Positions 16,885-24,419 of a DNA stretch of 41,179 bases are shown in pieces (position 1 is the stretch's first letter; each line of letters opens with the position of its first letter). Location: assembly GCA_009377375.1 (NCBI GenBank), contig WHUE01000030.1, positions 1-41,179 of the forward strand, in the 5' to 3' direction. The translations under genes were made by a program, and so were the position numbers. This stretch comes from Alphaproteobacteria bacterium (GTDB lineage Bacteria > Pseudomonadota > Alphaproteobacteria > MPNO01 > UBA2964). The notes under the pieces were generated by a model. The model was not told where the DNA came from and searched no databases. It saw only the letters and a program-made list of their open reading frames with translations.

Positions 16885-17859
16885 ATGGGGCATCTGCTGG
16901 ATGGCGCCTGGACGCATGAGAACGTCCTGGGGGAGCGCAACGCCGACGGGCTCTATATCAAGCGCGCCGCGCAGTACCGCCACCGGATCACGGCGGACGG
17001 CGAGGGCGGGTTCGAAGCGGAGCCGGGACGCTACCACCTCTACCACGCCACCGCCTGCCCCTGGGCGCACCGCACCGTGCTGTTCCGCGTGCTCAAGAAG
17101 CTGGAACCGCTGGTTTCCCTCACCGACACGGCGCAGGAGGAAGGCGGGCGGGGCTGGGGCTTCGGGCCGGAGGGCCATCTCGTGCCGGGCACCGACCATC
17201 GCGCGCGCTGGCTGCACGAGCTGTATACGCTCGGCGATCCGGGCTGCACCACGCGGGTCAGCGTGCCGACGCTGTGGGATGCGAAGACCTGCAAGGTGGT
17301 GAACAACGAATCGTCCGAGATCATCCGGATGTTCAACGCGGCCTTCGCCGACCATGCGCCGCCGACGCCGGATTACTACCCGGCCCCCCTGCGCAACGAG
17401 ATCGACGCGGTCAACGCCTTCGTGCTCGACGGCGTGAACAACGCGATCAACGGCTGCGGCTACTCGTCCAGCCAGGCGGCCTACGACATGTCCTTCGACA
17501 AGCTGTTCGAGACGCTGGACGCGCTGGAGGATCGCCTCTCGCGCCAGCGCTATCTCTGCGGCGACGCGCAGACCGAGGCGGACTGGCGGCTGTTCCCCAA
17601 CCTGGTGCGCTTCGACCCGATCTCCTATGTCGGCTACAAGTGCAACAAGCGGCGGGTCGAGGACTATCCCAACCTGTCCAACTACCTGCGTGACCTGTAC
17701 CAGACGCCGGGGATCGCCGCTTCCTGCGACATCGAGGGCATGAAGCGCGGCGTGTTCGGCAAGGCCGGGCCGATCGGCTCCAACGGCATCGTCCCGCGCG
17801 GCCCGGAGATCGACCATTGGCGTCCGCACGACCGCGGCCGCTTCGCGAAGGCGGCGTAG
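16885..17859 (+). CDS. glutathione S-transferase, glutathionyl-hydroquinone reductase type (Xi class)
   Basis: A 324-residue GST of the YqjG/ECM4 type. The N-terminal thioredoxin-like domain carries the catalytic CPWAH at 58-62 within YHLYHATACPWAHRTVLF. The C-terminal all-helical domain includes INGCGYSSSQAAYD and ALEDRLSRQRYLCGDAQTEADWRLFPNLVRFDPISY, both typical of the class. These enzymes remove glutathione from glutathionyl-hydroquinones using a second glutathione. Homogentisate is itself a hydroquinone, so co-operation with hmgA (10 bp upstream) is plausible, and it could also protect against oxidised homogentisate; both are inference. The gene ends 9 bp before the convergent flavoprotein gene. 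Confidence 0.92.
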   Translation: MGHLLDGAWTHENVLGERNADGLYIKRAAQYRHRITADGEGGFEAEPGRYHLYHATACPWAHRTVLFRVLKKLEPLVSLTDTAQEEGGRGWGFGPEGHLVPGTDHRARWLHELYTLGDPGCTTRVSVPTLWDAKTCKVVNNESSEIIRMFNAAFADHAPPTPDYYPAPLRNEIDAVNAFVLDGVNNAINGCGYSSSQAAYDMSFDKLFETLDALEDRLSRQRYLCGDAQTEADWRLFPNLVRFDPISYVGYKCNKRRVEDYPNLSNYLRDLYQTPGIAASCDIEGMKRGVFGKAGPIGSNGIVPRGPEIDHWRPHDRGRFAKAA

Positions 17860-17868
17860 GCGTCTTCT

Positions 17869-19065
17869 CTACAGCCGGTGCCCGCGGGGGGTGAGGCCGA
17901 GCAGGACCTGGCCGGCGACCTCGTAGTTCGACAGATGCGCCTGGCCCTGCTGGGTCACGGCGTGCATGTCGCGGAAGCGGCGCTCGAAGGGCTGCGACTC
18001 GAAGATCGCGGTGGCGCCGGCGGCGTTGTAGGCGAACTCCGCCACCTGGCGGGCCTGGTCCATCGCGTTGGTGATGGCGACGCGCAGCCGGCCGCGCTGT
18101 TCCAGCGGGAAGTCCGGGCTGCGCTGCGCCGTCTCCCAGGTCTCCTCCAGCATCCGGATCAGGTAGACATGGGCGGAGCTCAGCTTGCCCTCTGCCCGGG
18201 CGACCTTCGACTGGATCACCGCGTTCTCGCGCAGCGCCGCGCTGGCGCCGCCGGCCACCTTGGTCGCGGCCAGCGCGATCAGCGCGTCCAGCATGGCGCG
18301 CGCGATTCCCATTGCCACCCCGGCGAAGGCGAAGCCGTAGAAGGTCAGCAGCGGGATGCGGTAGAGCGCCGAATCGACATGCCGGTCCTCCGGGTTGTCC
18401 CGGCGGTAGCTGCGCGATTCCGGCACGAAGACGTTGTCGACGGTGTAGTTGTCGCTGCCGGTGCCGCGGAGCCCCATGACGTGCCAGACGTCGACCATCG
18501 TCGCGTCGGATTTGGGGAACATCATGCTGCGCACCACCTGTCGGCCGCCGGCCTCGCGCGGGGTCACGCCGTCGGCCTCGTAGACCGGGCAGTGCGCGCC
18601 GATCCAGGTCGCGTGGCGGCTGCCGCTGGCGAACATCCATTCGCCGGCGACGCGGTAGCCGTCGCCCTCGGCCACCGCCTTCGCCTTGCGGCTGGCGGGG
18701 CCCCAGGCGAGCACCGCGTCCGGCGCGCCGAAGATGTCCAGCGCCGCGTCGGGCGCCAGATAGGCGCCGGCATAGCAGCAGCCCTGGGCCTGGCCGAGGC
18801 ACCAGGCGGTGCTGGCGTCCGCCGCGGCGACAATCTCCATCACCTCGACGACCTCCATCGCCGTGGCCTCGCCGCCGCCGAGGCTGCGCGGCAGGGTCAT
18901 GCGGAAAAGCTGCGCGTCGTGCAGCGCCGCCATGACCTCGTCCGTCACCTGCCGTTCCCGCTCGATGCGCGGGGAGGCCGCGGCGATCGTCGGCGCGAGA
19001 TCGCGCGCCCGCGCCAGCCAGTCGATGCCGGCCGCCAGATCCTGCGGCTTCGGAATATCGTTCAC
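17869..19065 (-). CDS. acyl-CoA-dehydrogenase-fold flavoprotein, probably a group D monooxygenase-like oxygenase
   Basis: A 398-residue protein with the acyl-CoA dehydrogenase fold. GEWMFASGSRHATWIG (141-156), the central beta-domain segment VMGLRGTGSDNYTVDNVFVP (197-214), and the C-terminal helical region FRDMHAVTQQGQAHLSNYEVAG fit the type-2 family that includes HsaA and the oxygenase of p-hydroxyphenylacetate hydroxylase. The YEG-type catalytic glutamate region of true acyl-CoA dehydrogenases is not seen, so a reduced-flavin-dependent hydroxylase is favoured; a dehydrogenase remains possible. No flavin reductase gene is nearby. The GTG start at 19065 is chosen for its GAGGAGG site (19076-19082); an open frame extends upstream to 19332 but crosses the regulatory palindromes. 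Confidence 0.8.
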   Translation of the reverse strand: MNDIPKPQDLAAGIDWLARARDLAPTIAAASPRIERERQVTDEVMAALHDAQLFRMTLPRSLGGGEATAMEVVEVMEIVAAADASTAWCLGQAQGCCYAGAYLAPDAALDIFGAPDAVLAWGPASRKAKAVAEGDGYRVAGEWMFASGSRHATWIGAHCPVYEADGVTPREAGGRQVVRSMMFPKSDATMVDVWHVMGLRGTGSDNYTVDNVFVPESRSYRRDNPEDRHVDSALYRIPLLTFYGFAFAGVAMGIARAMLDALIALAATKVAGGASAALRENAVIQSKVARAEGKLSSAHVYLIRMLEETWETAQRSPDFPLEQRGRLRVAITNAMDQARQVAEFAYNAAGATAIFESQPFERRFRDMHAVTQQGQAHLSNYEVAGQVLLGLTPRGHRL

Positions 19066-19109
19066 GGGAACCGCGCCTCCTCTGCGTCCTCTGCGCTCCG
19101 CCGGCTCTT

Positions 19110-19130
19110 GGTCGACCGGTCGGACGACCG
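19110..19130. promoter_or_regulatory. adjacent GGTCG/CGACC dyads, candidate operator
   Basis: The perfect 8-bp palindrome GGTCGACC (19110-19117) is followed at once by CGGTCG-GA-CGACCG (19117-19130). The block lies about 45-65 bp upstream of the flavoprotein GTG, a position suited to a repressor of that gene. Confidence 0.4.
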
Positions 19131-19230
19131 AGATTACCGGCGAGCGCGCCGAACGCAAAGCCGCCCGTTCATCCGCCGGCCGCACGCGGCCGCGGGCACG
19201 GGGGATGGCAGAGAGGCCCCAAACGCCATC

Positions 19231-19266
19231 ATTTATGCATAATAAATAGGCATAAATCGATTTATG
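19231..19266. promoter_or_regulatory. paired AT-rich palindromes, candidate activator or repressor site
   Basis: TTATGCATAA (19233-19242) is a perfect 10-bp palindrome, and CATAAATCGATTTATG (19251-19266) is a perfect 16-bp palindrome. Their centres are 21 bp apart, two helical turns. The units also read as ATTTATGC ... GCATAAAT arms (19231-19238 and 19250-19257). They lie about 140-170 bp before the inferred urtA transcription start, a usual distance for an enhancer-binding protein. Confidence 0.6.
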
Positions 19267-19379
19267 AACAAATTCTATACATCTGGACGGCTCCGCCGCG
19301 CCGCGGGCCCGATGCCGGCCGCGCCGATTCATAGCCTTGAGTCAATGTCTTAGGGAAAAATCGCCGGCGCGGCGCGAAC

Positions 19380-19394
19380 TGGCACGCGGTTTGC
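19380..19394 (+). promoter_or_regulatory. sigma-54 (-24/-12) promoter of the urea transport/urease operon
   Basis: TGGCAC-N5-TTGC at 19380-19394 matches the sigma-54 consensus, with the GG and GC doublets 10 bp apart as required. The start of transcription would be near 19406, and the urtA ATG is at 19434. Nitrogen-limitation control through NtrC or a similar enhancer-binding protein is the expected consequence. Confidence 0.8.
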
Positions 19395-19433
19395 TTTGAG
19401 GGGGAGGCGGACCATACAACTCAGGAGCATCCG

Positions 19434-20720
19434 ATGTTCAAAATCAAAAACTCACTGCGCAGGGCGGCGGCGGTAGGGGCCATTCTGCTGGCGGCGCCGC
19501 TGGCCGCGGGCGCGCAAGCGGCCGATACCATCAAGGTGGGCGTCCTGCACTCCCTGTCCGGCACCATGGCGATCAGCGAGACCACGCTGAAGGACACCAT
19601 GCTGATGCTGATCGACGACCTGAACAAGAAGGGTGGCCTGCTCGGCAAGAAGGTCGAGGCCGTCGTGGTCGACCCCGCCTCCAACTGGCCGCTGTTCGCC
19701 GAGAAGGCGCGCGAGCTGATCGTGAAGCAGAAGGTCGATGTGGTGTTCGGCTGCTGGACCTCGGTGTCCCGCAAGTCGGTGCTGCCCGTATTCGAGGAGC
19801 TCAACGGGCTTCTGTTCTATCCGGTTCAGTACGAGGGAGAGGAAAGCTCGCGCAACGTGTTCTATACCGGCGCAGCCCCGAACCAGCAGGCCATTCCCGC
19901 GGTCGAGTACCTGATGAGCGAGGAAGGCGGCGCGGCCAAGCGCTGGGTGCTGCTCGGCACAGACTACGTCTATCCGCGCACCACCAACAAGATTCTGCGC
20001 GCCTTCCTGCATTCCAAGGGCGTGAAGGACTCCGACATCATGGAGAACTACACCCCGTTCGGCCATTCCGACTGGCAGACCATCGTCTCGGACGTGAAGA
20101 AATTCGCCTCCGGCGGCATGAAGACGGCCGTGGTCTCCACCATCAACGGCGACGCCAACGTGCCGTTCTACAAGGAGCTGGGCAACCAGGGCATCAAGGC
20201 CGAGGACATCCCGGTCGTCGCCTTTTCCGTAGGCGAGGAGGAGCTCTCGGGCATCGACGCCAGACCGCTGGTCGGCCATCTGGCGGCCTGGAACTACTTC
20301 ATGAGCGTCGATGTGCCCGAGAACAAGGACTTCATCGCCAGGTGGCACAGCTTCATCAAGAACAAGAAGCGCACCACCAACGACCCGATGGAGGCCCACT
20401 ATATCGGCTTCAACATGTGGGTGCAGGCGGTCAAGCAGGCCGGCAGCACCGATGTCGACGCCGTCCGCCAGGCGATGTACGGCCAGCGCGTCACGTCGCT
20501 GACCGGCTCGGCGGCCGAGATGCTGCCGAACCATCACCTGACCAAGCCGGTGCTGATCGGCGAGATTCAGGCGAACGGCCAGTTCGACACGGTGTGGAAG
20601 ACCTCGGGCCCGGTGCCGGGCGACGCCTGGTCGGACTTCATCCCCGAAAGCGCCAAGCTGACCGCGGACTGGAAGTACCCCTGGGTCTGCGGCAACTGCG
20701 AAAAGCCGAAGTTCAACTAG
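19434..20720 (+). CDS. urtA: urea ABC transporter, substrate-binding protein
   Basis: A 428-residue periplasmic binding protein that captures urea or short amides. It has a signal peptide (about 1-29, charged start KIKNSLRR, hydrophobic core, cleavage after AQA), followed by DTIKVGVLHSLSGTMAISETTLKD, the UrtA-type N-terminus of type I binding proteins. Other UrtA hallmarks are FGCWTSVSRKSVLPVFEELNGLLFYPVQYEGEE and the C-terminal KYPWVCGNCEKPKFN. It is the first gene of the operon and is preceded by the sigma-54 promoter and an AGGAG-type site. A large stem-loop follows before urtB. Confidence 0.96.
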   Translation: MFKIKNSLRRAAAVGAILLAAPLAAGAQAADTIKVGVLHSLSGTMAISETTLKDTMLMLIDDLNKKGGLLGKKVEAVVVDPASNWPLFAEKARELIVKQKVDVVFGCWTSVSRKSVLPVFEELNGLLFYPVQYEGEESSRNVFYTGAAPNQQAIPAVEYLMSEEGGAAKRWVLLGTDYVYPRTTNKILRAFLHSKGVKDSDIMENYTPFGHSDWQTIVSDVKKFASGGMKTAVVSTINGDANVPFYKELGNQGIKAEDIPVVAFSVGEEELSGIDARPLVGHLAAWNYFMSVDVPENKDFIARWHSFIKNKKRTTNDPMEAHYIGFNMWVQAVKQAGSTDVDAVRQAMYGQRVTSLTGSAAEMLPNHHLTKPVLIGEIQANGQFDTVWKTSGPVPGDAWSDFIPESAKLTADWKYPWVCGNCEKPKFN

Positions 20721-20746
20721 CCGCCTCCGTATAGCCGAACCGGACT

Positions 20747-20782
20747 CCCCCGGGCGCGACCTCCTCTCCGTGCGCCCGGGGG
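20747..20782 (+). other. stem-loop between urtA and urtB
   Basis: Perfect 11-bp stem CCCCCGGGCGC (20747-20757) / GCGCCCGGGGG (20772-20782) with a 14-nt loop and no T-run. It most likely protects the urtA transcript or attenuates downstream transcription, giving more binding protein than permease. Confidence 0.65.
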
Positions 20783-20828
20783 CTTCCGGCCTCCGATCCG
20801 CCACCCAGTTCCGTCAGGGCACATATCG

Positions 20829-22481
20829 ATGCGCCGCTTTGTGACACTTTTCGTCGTTGCGCTCTGCCTGGTCCTTTCGGCGGTGACGGCCTTCGCCCAG
20901 GCGCCGGCGGCGCAGGGGCCGGATTTCGCCGCGCTGGTGAAGCATCTGGGCGGCAAGAGCTTCGCCGCGCGGCTCAACGCCGTCCGGGCCCTGGGCGAGA
21001 CGGGCGACGCCCGCGCCGTGCGGGTTCTCGAGGCCATGCTCGGCCGCAACCTCTATGCGACAACGGACGGCCGCGTCGTCATCGGCGAGAAGAAGGGCGA
21101 CGCCTACGCCCTGCGCGACGCGGCGACCGGCGCCGATGCCGGCAGCGCGCCGTCCGGCGAACTGTCCATGGTGCGCACCAACAACCGTCTGCGCAACGAG
21201 ATCAACAGCGCCCTTGGCACGCTGGTCCTGATGAGCGACGACCCCGACCGCCGGCGCAAGGCGGCGGTAGAGGTCTTCAAGTCGCGCCCGAAGGACGCGA
21301 TCCCCGCGCTGGAACGCGCGGTGGCGCGCGAGACGGACGCCGGGGTGAAACAGACGATGGCGCTGGCCCTTGCAGCGACGCGGCTGGAGCATGGCGCCGA
21401 CCGCGCCGAGCGGCTGGACGCCGTGCGCATGCTGGAGGGCTCGGCCGACGACGAGACCACGGCCCTGCTGCGCGGGCTCGTCTCCAGGCGTGCCGACGGC
21501 GGCTTCAGCGAGGCCGACGAGGTCGTGCGCGCCGCCGCCCAGAAGGCGCTGACGGTCATCGAGAGCCGGCGCGAGATGTGGGATTTCGCCGGCAAGCTGT
21601 TCCAGGGCGTGAGCCTCGGCTCGGTGCTGCTGCTGGCCGCCATCGGTCTCGCCATCACCTTCGGGGTGATGGGGGTGATCAACATGGCGCATGGCGAGAT
21701 GGTGATGCTGGGCGCCTACACCACCTTCGTGATCCAGGAGATATTCCGCGCCTATGCGCCGGACGCCTTCGACGCCTCGATCGTCGTAGCGATCCCGGCG
21801 GCGTTCTGCGTTGCCGGCGCGTTCGGTATCGCCATCGAGCGCGGCATCATCCGCTTCCTCTACGGCAGGCCGCTGGAAACGCTGCTCGCCACCTGGGGGC
21901 TGAGCCTGATCCTGCAGCAGCTCGTGCGCACCGTCTTCGGCCCGACCAACCGCGAGGTCGGCAATCCGAGCTGGATGACCGGCGCGATCGAGCTGCCCGG
22001 CGGGGTGCTGCTGACCCATAACCGCCTCTGGATCATCCTGTTCAGCCTGGCGGTGCTCGGCATGCTCGCCCTGGTACTCAAGCGCACCCAGTTCGGGCTG
22101 CAGATGCGCGCGGTGACGCAGAACCGCCGCATGGCCGGCGCGATGGGCATCCCCACCGGGCGGGTGGACGCGATGACCTTCGGGCTCGGCTCCGGCATCG
22201 CCGGGGTCGGCGGCGTGGCGCTGAGCCAGATCGACAACGTCAGCCCCAACCTGGGACAGACCTATATCGTGAATTCCTTCATGGTGGTGGTGTTCGGCGG
22301 GGTCGGCAATTTGCTCGGCACGCTGGTCGGCGCGACCACGCTGGGCGTGGTCAACAAGTTCCTGGAATCGTGGTCGGGGGCGGTGATGGCGAAGATCCTC
22401 GTCCTTGTCGCCGTCATCCTGTTCATCCAGAAGAGACCCACCGGTCTGTTCGCCCTCAAGGGAAGGGCGGTCGAGCAATGA
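20829..22481 (+). CDS. urtB: urea ABC transporter, permease UrtB
   Basis: A 550-residue UrtB, larger than ordinary LivH-type permeases because it has an N-terminal signal sequence and a soluble helical domain of about 230 residues (LNAVRALGETGDARAVRVLEAML, HEAT-like). The membrane part starts near residue 255 and contains VMGVINMAHGEMVMLGAYTTFV and FGGVGNLLGTLVGATTLGVVNKFLE, the conserved loops of the LivH/UrtB family. It forms the channel with UrtC and is driven by UrtD and UrtE. The long N-terminal domain is normal for UrtB. The stop overlaps the urtC start as ATGA. Confidence 0.95.
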   Translation: MRRFVTLFVVALCLVLSAVTAFAQAPAAQGPDFAALVKHLGGKSFAARLNAVRALGETGDARAVRVLEAMLGRNLYATTDGRVVIGEKKGDAYALRDAATGADAGSAPSGELSMVRTNNRLRNEINSALGTLVLMSDDPDRRRKAAVEVFKSRPKDAIPALERAVARETDAGVKQTMALALAATRLEHGADRAERLDAVRMLEGSADDETTALLRGLVSRRADGGFSEADEVVRAAAQKALTVIESRREMWDFAGKLFQGVSLGSVLLLAAIGLAITFGVMGVINMAHGEMVMLGAYTTFVIQEIFRAYAPDAFDASIVVAIPAAFCVAGAFGIAIERGIIRFLYGRPLETLLATWGLSLILQQLVRTVFGPTNREVGNPSWMTGAIELPGGVLLTHNRLWIILFSLAVLGMLALVLKRTQFGLQMRAVTQNRRMAGAMGIPTGRVDAMTFGLGSGIAGVGGVALSQIDNVSPNLGQTYIVNSFMVVVFGGVGNLLGTLVGATTLGVVNKFLESWSGAVMAKILVLVAVILFIQKRPTGLFALKGRAVEQ

Positions 22482-23659
22482 GCGCGTTCCCGGGTACGCA
22501 AGGGACCGGCCCGATGTCGGGATTCCTGATGCGGGACAAGGGTGGCATGGTGCTGCTGGCGATCCTCGCGGTCGCGGCCGTCGCCGTGCCGCTGAGCAAT
22601 CTTCTCCTGCCGCCGGGCTCGCCGTTCCATGTGCCGGGATACATGGTCTCGCTGGTCGGCAAGTATCTCTGCTTCGCCCTGCTGGCGCTCAGCGTGGACC
22701 TGATCTGGGGCTTCTGCGGCATTCTCAGCCTCGGCCACGGCGCCTTCTTCGCGCTCGGCGGCTACGCGATGGGCATGCACCTGATGCGCCAGATCGGCGA
22801 TCGCAGCGTCTACGGCAATGCCGGCCTGCCCGATTTCATGGTGTTCCTCAACTGGAAGGAGCTGCCCTGGTACTGGCACGGCTTCGACAGCTTTACCTTC
22901 GCCATGCTGATGGTGATCGCGGTGCCGGGGGCGCTGGCCTTCGTGTTCGGCTGGCTCACGTTCCGGTCGCGTGTGACGGGGGTGTATCTCTCGATCATCA
23001 GCCAGGCGATGACCTATGCGCTGATGCTGGCCTTCTTCCGCAACGACATGGGGTTCGGCGGCAATAACGGGCTGACCGATTTCAAGGAGCTGCTGGGATA
23101 CGACCTGCAGGCGCCGGCCACGCGCGCCGGGCTGTTCGTCGCCACCTGCGTGGCGCTGGCGGCCGGCTACGTCCTCTGCCGCTTCATCACCTCGTCGAAG
23201 CTCGGCCGCATCCTGATCGGCATCCGCGACGCGGAAAGCCGGGTGCGGTTCCTCGGCTACCGGCCGGAATACTACAAGCTGTTCCTGTTCACGGTGTCCG
23301 CCTGTCTCGCCGGGGTGGCCGGCGCGCTCTACGTGCCGCAGGTGGGCATCATCAACCCCGGCGAGTTCGCCCCGGCGGCCTCCATCGAGATCGTCATCTG
23401 GGTCGCCATCGGCGGGCGCGGCTCGCTCTACGGCGCGGTGCTGGGCGCGATCCTGGTCAATTACGGCAAGAGCTACTTCACCGGCGCGATGCCCGACGCG
23501 TGGCTGTTCGTGCTGGGCGGCCTGTTCGTCGCCGTGACGCTGTTCCTGCCCAGAGGCATCGTCGGCACGCTTCCGGCCTTCCCCTTCGCCGCGTGGCGCC
23601 GCAGGGAGCGGCTGAAGCTCGCGCCAGGGCAGGCGGCGGGAGGCGGGACCGATGGCTGA
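22478..23659 (+). CDS. urtC: urea ABC transporter, permease UrtC
   Basis: A 393-residue polytopic membrane protein of the LivM family. After a short polar N-terminus it has several hydrophobic segments (MVLLAILAVAAVAVPLSNLLL, LVGKYLCFALLALSVDLIWGF) and the family motifs GILSLGHGAFFALGGYAMGMHLM and AIGGRGSLYGAVLGAILVNYGKSYFTGAMPDAW. It pairs with UrtB. The start ATG at 22478 overlaps the urtB stop by 4 bp, with GGAAGGG upstream; an in-frame extension to 22370 exists but lies wholly within urtB and has no family match. It overlaps urtD by 8 bp. Confidence 0.95.
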   Translation: MSAFPGTQGTGPMSGFLMRDKGGMVLLAILAVAAVAVPLSNLLLPPGSPFHVPGYMVSLVGKYLCFALLALSVDLIWGFCGILSLGHGAFFALGGYAMGMHLMRQIGDRSVYGNAGLPDFMVFLNWKELPWYWHGFDSFTFAMLMVIAVPGALAFVFGWLTFRSRVTGVYLSIISQAMTYALMLAFFRNDMGFGGNNGLTDFKELLGYDLQAPATRAGLFVATCVALAAGYVLCRFITSSKLGRILIGIRDAESRVRFLGYRPEYYKLFLFTVSACLAGVAGALYVPQVGIINPGEFAPAASIEIVIWVAIGGRGSLYGAVLGAILVNYGKSYFTGAMPDAWLFVLGGLFVAVTLFLPRGIVGTLPAFPFAAWRRRERLKLAPGQAAGGGTDG

Positions 23660-24416
23660 ACCGGCGACAGGGTCGAGCCGCGCGCCGATCCTCTATCTCG
23701 ACGGCGTCAACGTCACCTTCGACGGGTTCCGCGCGCTCAACAATCTCAGCTTCTATGTCGAGCCAGGGGAGCTGCGCGCCATCATCGGCCCCAACGGGGC
23801 GGGCAAGACCACGATGATGGACGTCATCACCGGCAAGACGCGTCCCGATTCCGGCGAGGTGGTGTTCCGCGGCAGCCACGACCTGACCCGGATGGACGAG
23901 GCGCGCATCGCCAATCTCGGCATCGGCCGCAAGTTCCAGAAGCCGACGGTGTTCGAATCGCATTCCGTGTTCGACAATCTGGAGCTGGCGCTCGCCTGCG
24001 ACCGCCGCGCCCGCGCCACGCTGTTCGCGAAGCTCGACGGCGAGGATCGCGACCGCATCGCCGAGGTGCTGGAAATCACGCGGCTGACCGATCACGCCGG
24101 CCGCGTCGCGGGCGACCTGTCGCATGGCCAGAAGCAGTGGCTGGAAATCGGCATGCTGCTGATGCAGGCGCCGGAGCTCCTGCTGGTGGACGAGCCGGTC
24201 GCCGGTATGACCGATGCCGAGACCGAGCAGACCGCCGCGCTGCTGCACGAGATTTCCGGCAAGCATTCCGTCGTGGTGGTGGAGCACGACATGGAGTTCG
24301 TGCGCTCGCTGGGCAGCCGCGTCACCGTGCTGCATGAAGGCTCCGTGCTGGCCGAGGGCGCGATGGACAAGGTGCAGGCCGACGAGCGCGTGATCGAAGT
24401 GTATCTGGGGCGCTGA
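23652..24416 (+). CDS. urtD: urea ABC transporter, ATP-binding protein UrtD
   Basis: A 254-residue ABC ATPase. Walker A is GPNGAGKT (46-53), the signature is LSHGQKQWLEIG (the LSHGQ variant typical of UrtD), Walker B is LLLVDEPVAGM, and the switch histidine is in VVVEHDMEFV. GRKFQKPTVFESHSVFDNL in the Q-loop region is also a UrtD feature. With UrtE it forms the nucleotide-binding pair of the importer. It overlaps the end of urtC and is separated from urtE by 3 bp, so it belongs to the same transcript. Confidence 0.95.
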   Translation: MAEPATGSSRAPILYLDGVNVTFDGFRALNNLSFYVEPGELRAIIGPNGAGKTTMMDVITGKTRPDSGEVVFRGSHDLTRMDEARIANLGIGRKFQKPTVFESHSVFDNLELALACDRRARATLFAKLDGEDRDRIAEVLEITRLTDHAGRVAGDLSHGQKQWLEIGMLLMQAPELLLVDEPVAGMTDAETEQTAALLHEISGKHSVVVVEHDMEFVRSLGSRVTVLHEGSVLAEGAMDKVQADERVIEVYLGR

Positions 24417-24419
24417 GCG

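Larger units (their letters stand above)
19066..19433. promoter_or_regulatory. divergent regulatory region between the flavoprotein gene and urtA
   Basis: This 368-bp gap is the only gene-free stretch over 300 bases. From left to right it holds the flavoprotein ribosome site (19076-19082), a cluster of GGTCG-type dyads (19110-19130), a sharply AT-rich block with two palindromes (19231-19266), and a sigma-54 promoter (19380-19394) ahead of urtA. Between 19267 and 19379 I see only a short AT-rich stretch and no clear element. Confidence 0.8.

Noticed and set aside
19066..19332. N-terminal extension of the flavoprotein gene by 89 codons
   Set aside because: It crosses the AT-rich palindromes and contains no family similarity, while the GTG at 19065 has a good GAGGAGG site.
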